From Berghia stephanieae (taxonomy: Eukaryota > Mollusca > Gastropoda > Nudibranchia > Aeolidiidae), in assembly GCA_034508935.3 (NCBI GenBank), contig CM067443.1, positions 48,079,197 to 48,143,196 on the forward strand: a stretch of DNA of 64,000 bases, written 5' to 3'. Shown in pieces: positions 63,730-64,000 of this stretch; the stretch's first letter is position 1; each line of letters begins with the position of its first letter. The position numbers and the translations under genes were made by a program. Under the pieces are notes generated by a model. The model made no database searches and was not told the origin of the DNA. It saw only the letters and a program-made list of their open reading frames with translations.

Positions 63730-64000
63730 AATATCAGGGCTGCCAACCTCAATACAAGAAAAGAGTGTAAGATTACTTGTCAAAAAGAGTAAATATCTGG
63801 AGAAAAAGTGAACACAATTTGAAAATGAATGTGTAACCCTTACGTCAGTCATGTCATTTTGGAAATAATTCTTTTTTAACAAGTATGTATGGTGAAAAAT
63901 GTAGGAAAACTTGAAAATAAGATTTTTTATCAACTGCAGGAAATTTACATCGGGTATTGCCATAGACTAATGCATCTCTGAAAATAATAAATCAAATAAA

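Noticed and set aside
63475-63963. Asn/Ile-rich open frame at the right end
   Set aside because: Driven by the ATT array; the non-repeat part shows no domain.

Overview
The window is AT-rich, intron-rich and full of repeats. It looks like a piece of an invertebrate metazoan nuclear chromosome, probably a marine invertebrate. Supporting signs are spliced genes with GT-AG introns and standard exon phases, tRNA-derived SINEs, several LINE lineages, a P-superfamily (THAP) transposase, hAT-like and TTAA-type non-autonomous DNA elements, and very many microsatellites. The phylum cannot be fixed from the sequence. No LTR element, provirus or Polinton was recognised.

Two host genes are recognisable, both on the minus strand. 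GRPEL1, the mitochondrial GrpE-type nucleotide exchange factor of mtHsp70, is complete in three exons at 25030-24942, 19348-19183 and 17708-17268 (231 aa predicted). FGFRL1, the kinase-less FGF receptor-like protein, runs from a signal-peptide exon at 62303 to a transmembrane and tail exon ending near 44756. Seven exons between Ig1 and the tail were placed by hand. At least one small exon after the signal peptide is unplaced. One exon appears to have been born by a recent intragenic tandem duplication.

Layout: 1-2340, a nearly readable P-type transposon cut by the window edge. 2529-3712, a 5'-truncated CR1/L2-like LINE. 4500-7000, microsatellites and a G30 tract. 7700-17050, LINE fragments and a dense cluster of a retroposed repeat here called R1, with two well-bounded MITEs. 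17268-25030, GRPEL1, with a 1.33-kb hAT-like element carrying triplet arrays and a 1-kb long inverted repeat in intron 1. 25467-28320, a foldback element and a 46-bp minisatellite made from LINE coding sequence. 28960-33970, a decayed LINE split by a 2.7-kb hAT-like insertion. 34549-44700, more R1, MITEs, SINEs and microsatellites. 44756-62314, FGFRL1 with heavily colonised introns. 62314-64000, the upstream flank with R1 and triplet arrays.

The two genes work in unrelated processes: mitochondrial protein import and folding, and cell-surface FGF/heparan-sulphate signalling. Their link here is positional. From memory, both human orthologues lie in 4p16, so the pairing may preserve ancient linkage.

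The most interesting signals are: the FGFRL1 cassette exon created by duplication; SINEs abutting two FGFRL1 splice donors, one with its target duplication overlapping the donor; nested transposons with exact target-site duplications; hammerhead-ribozyme-like cores in foldback pairs; and a strict switch in the strand of long poly-G tracts between about 33 and 36.7 kb.
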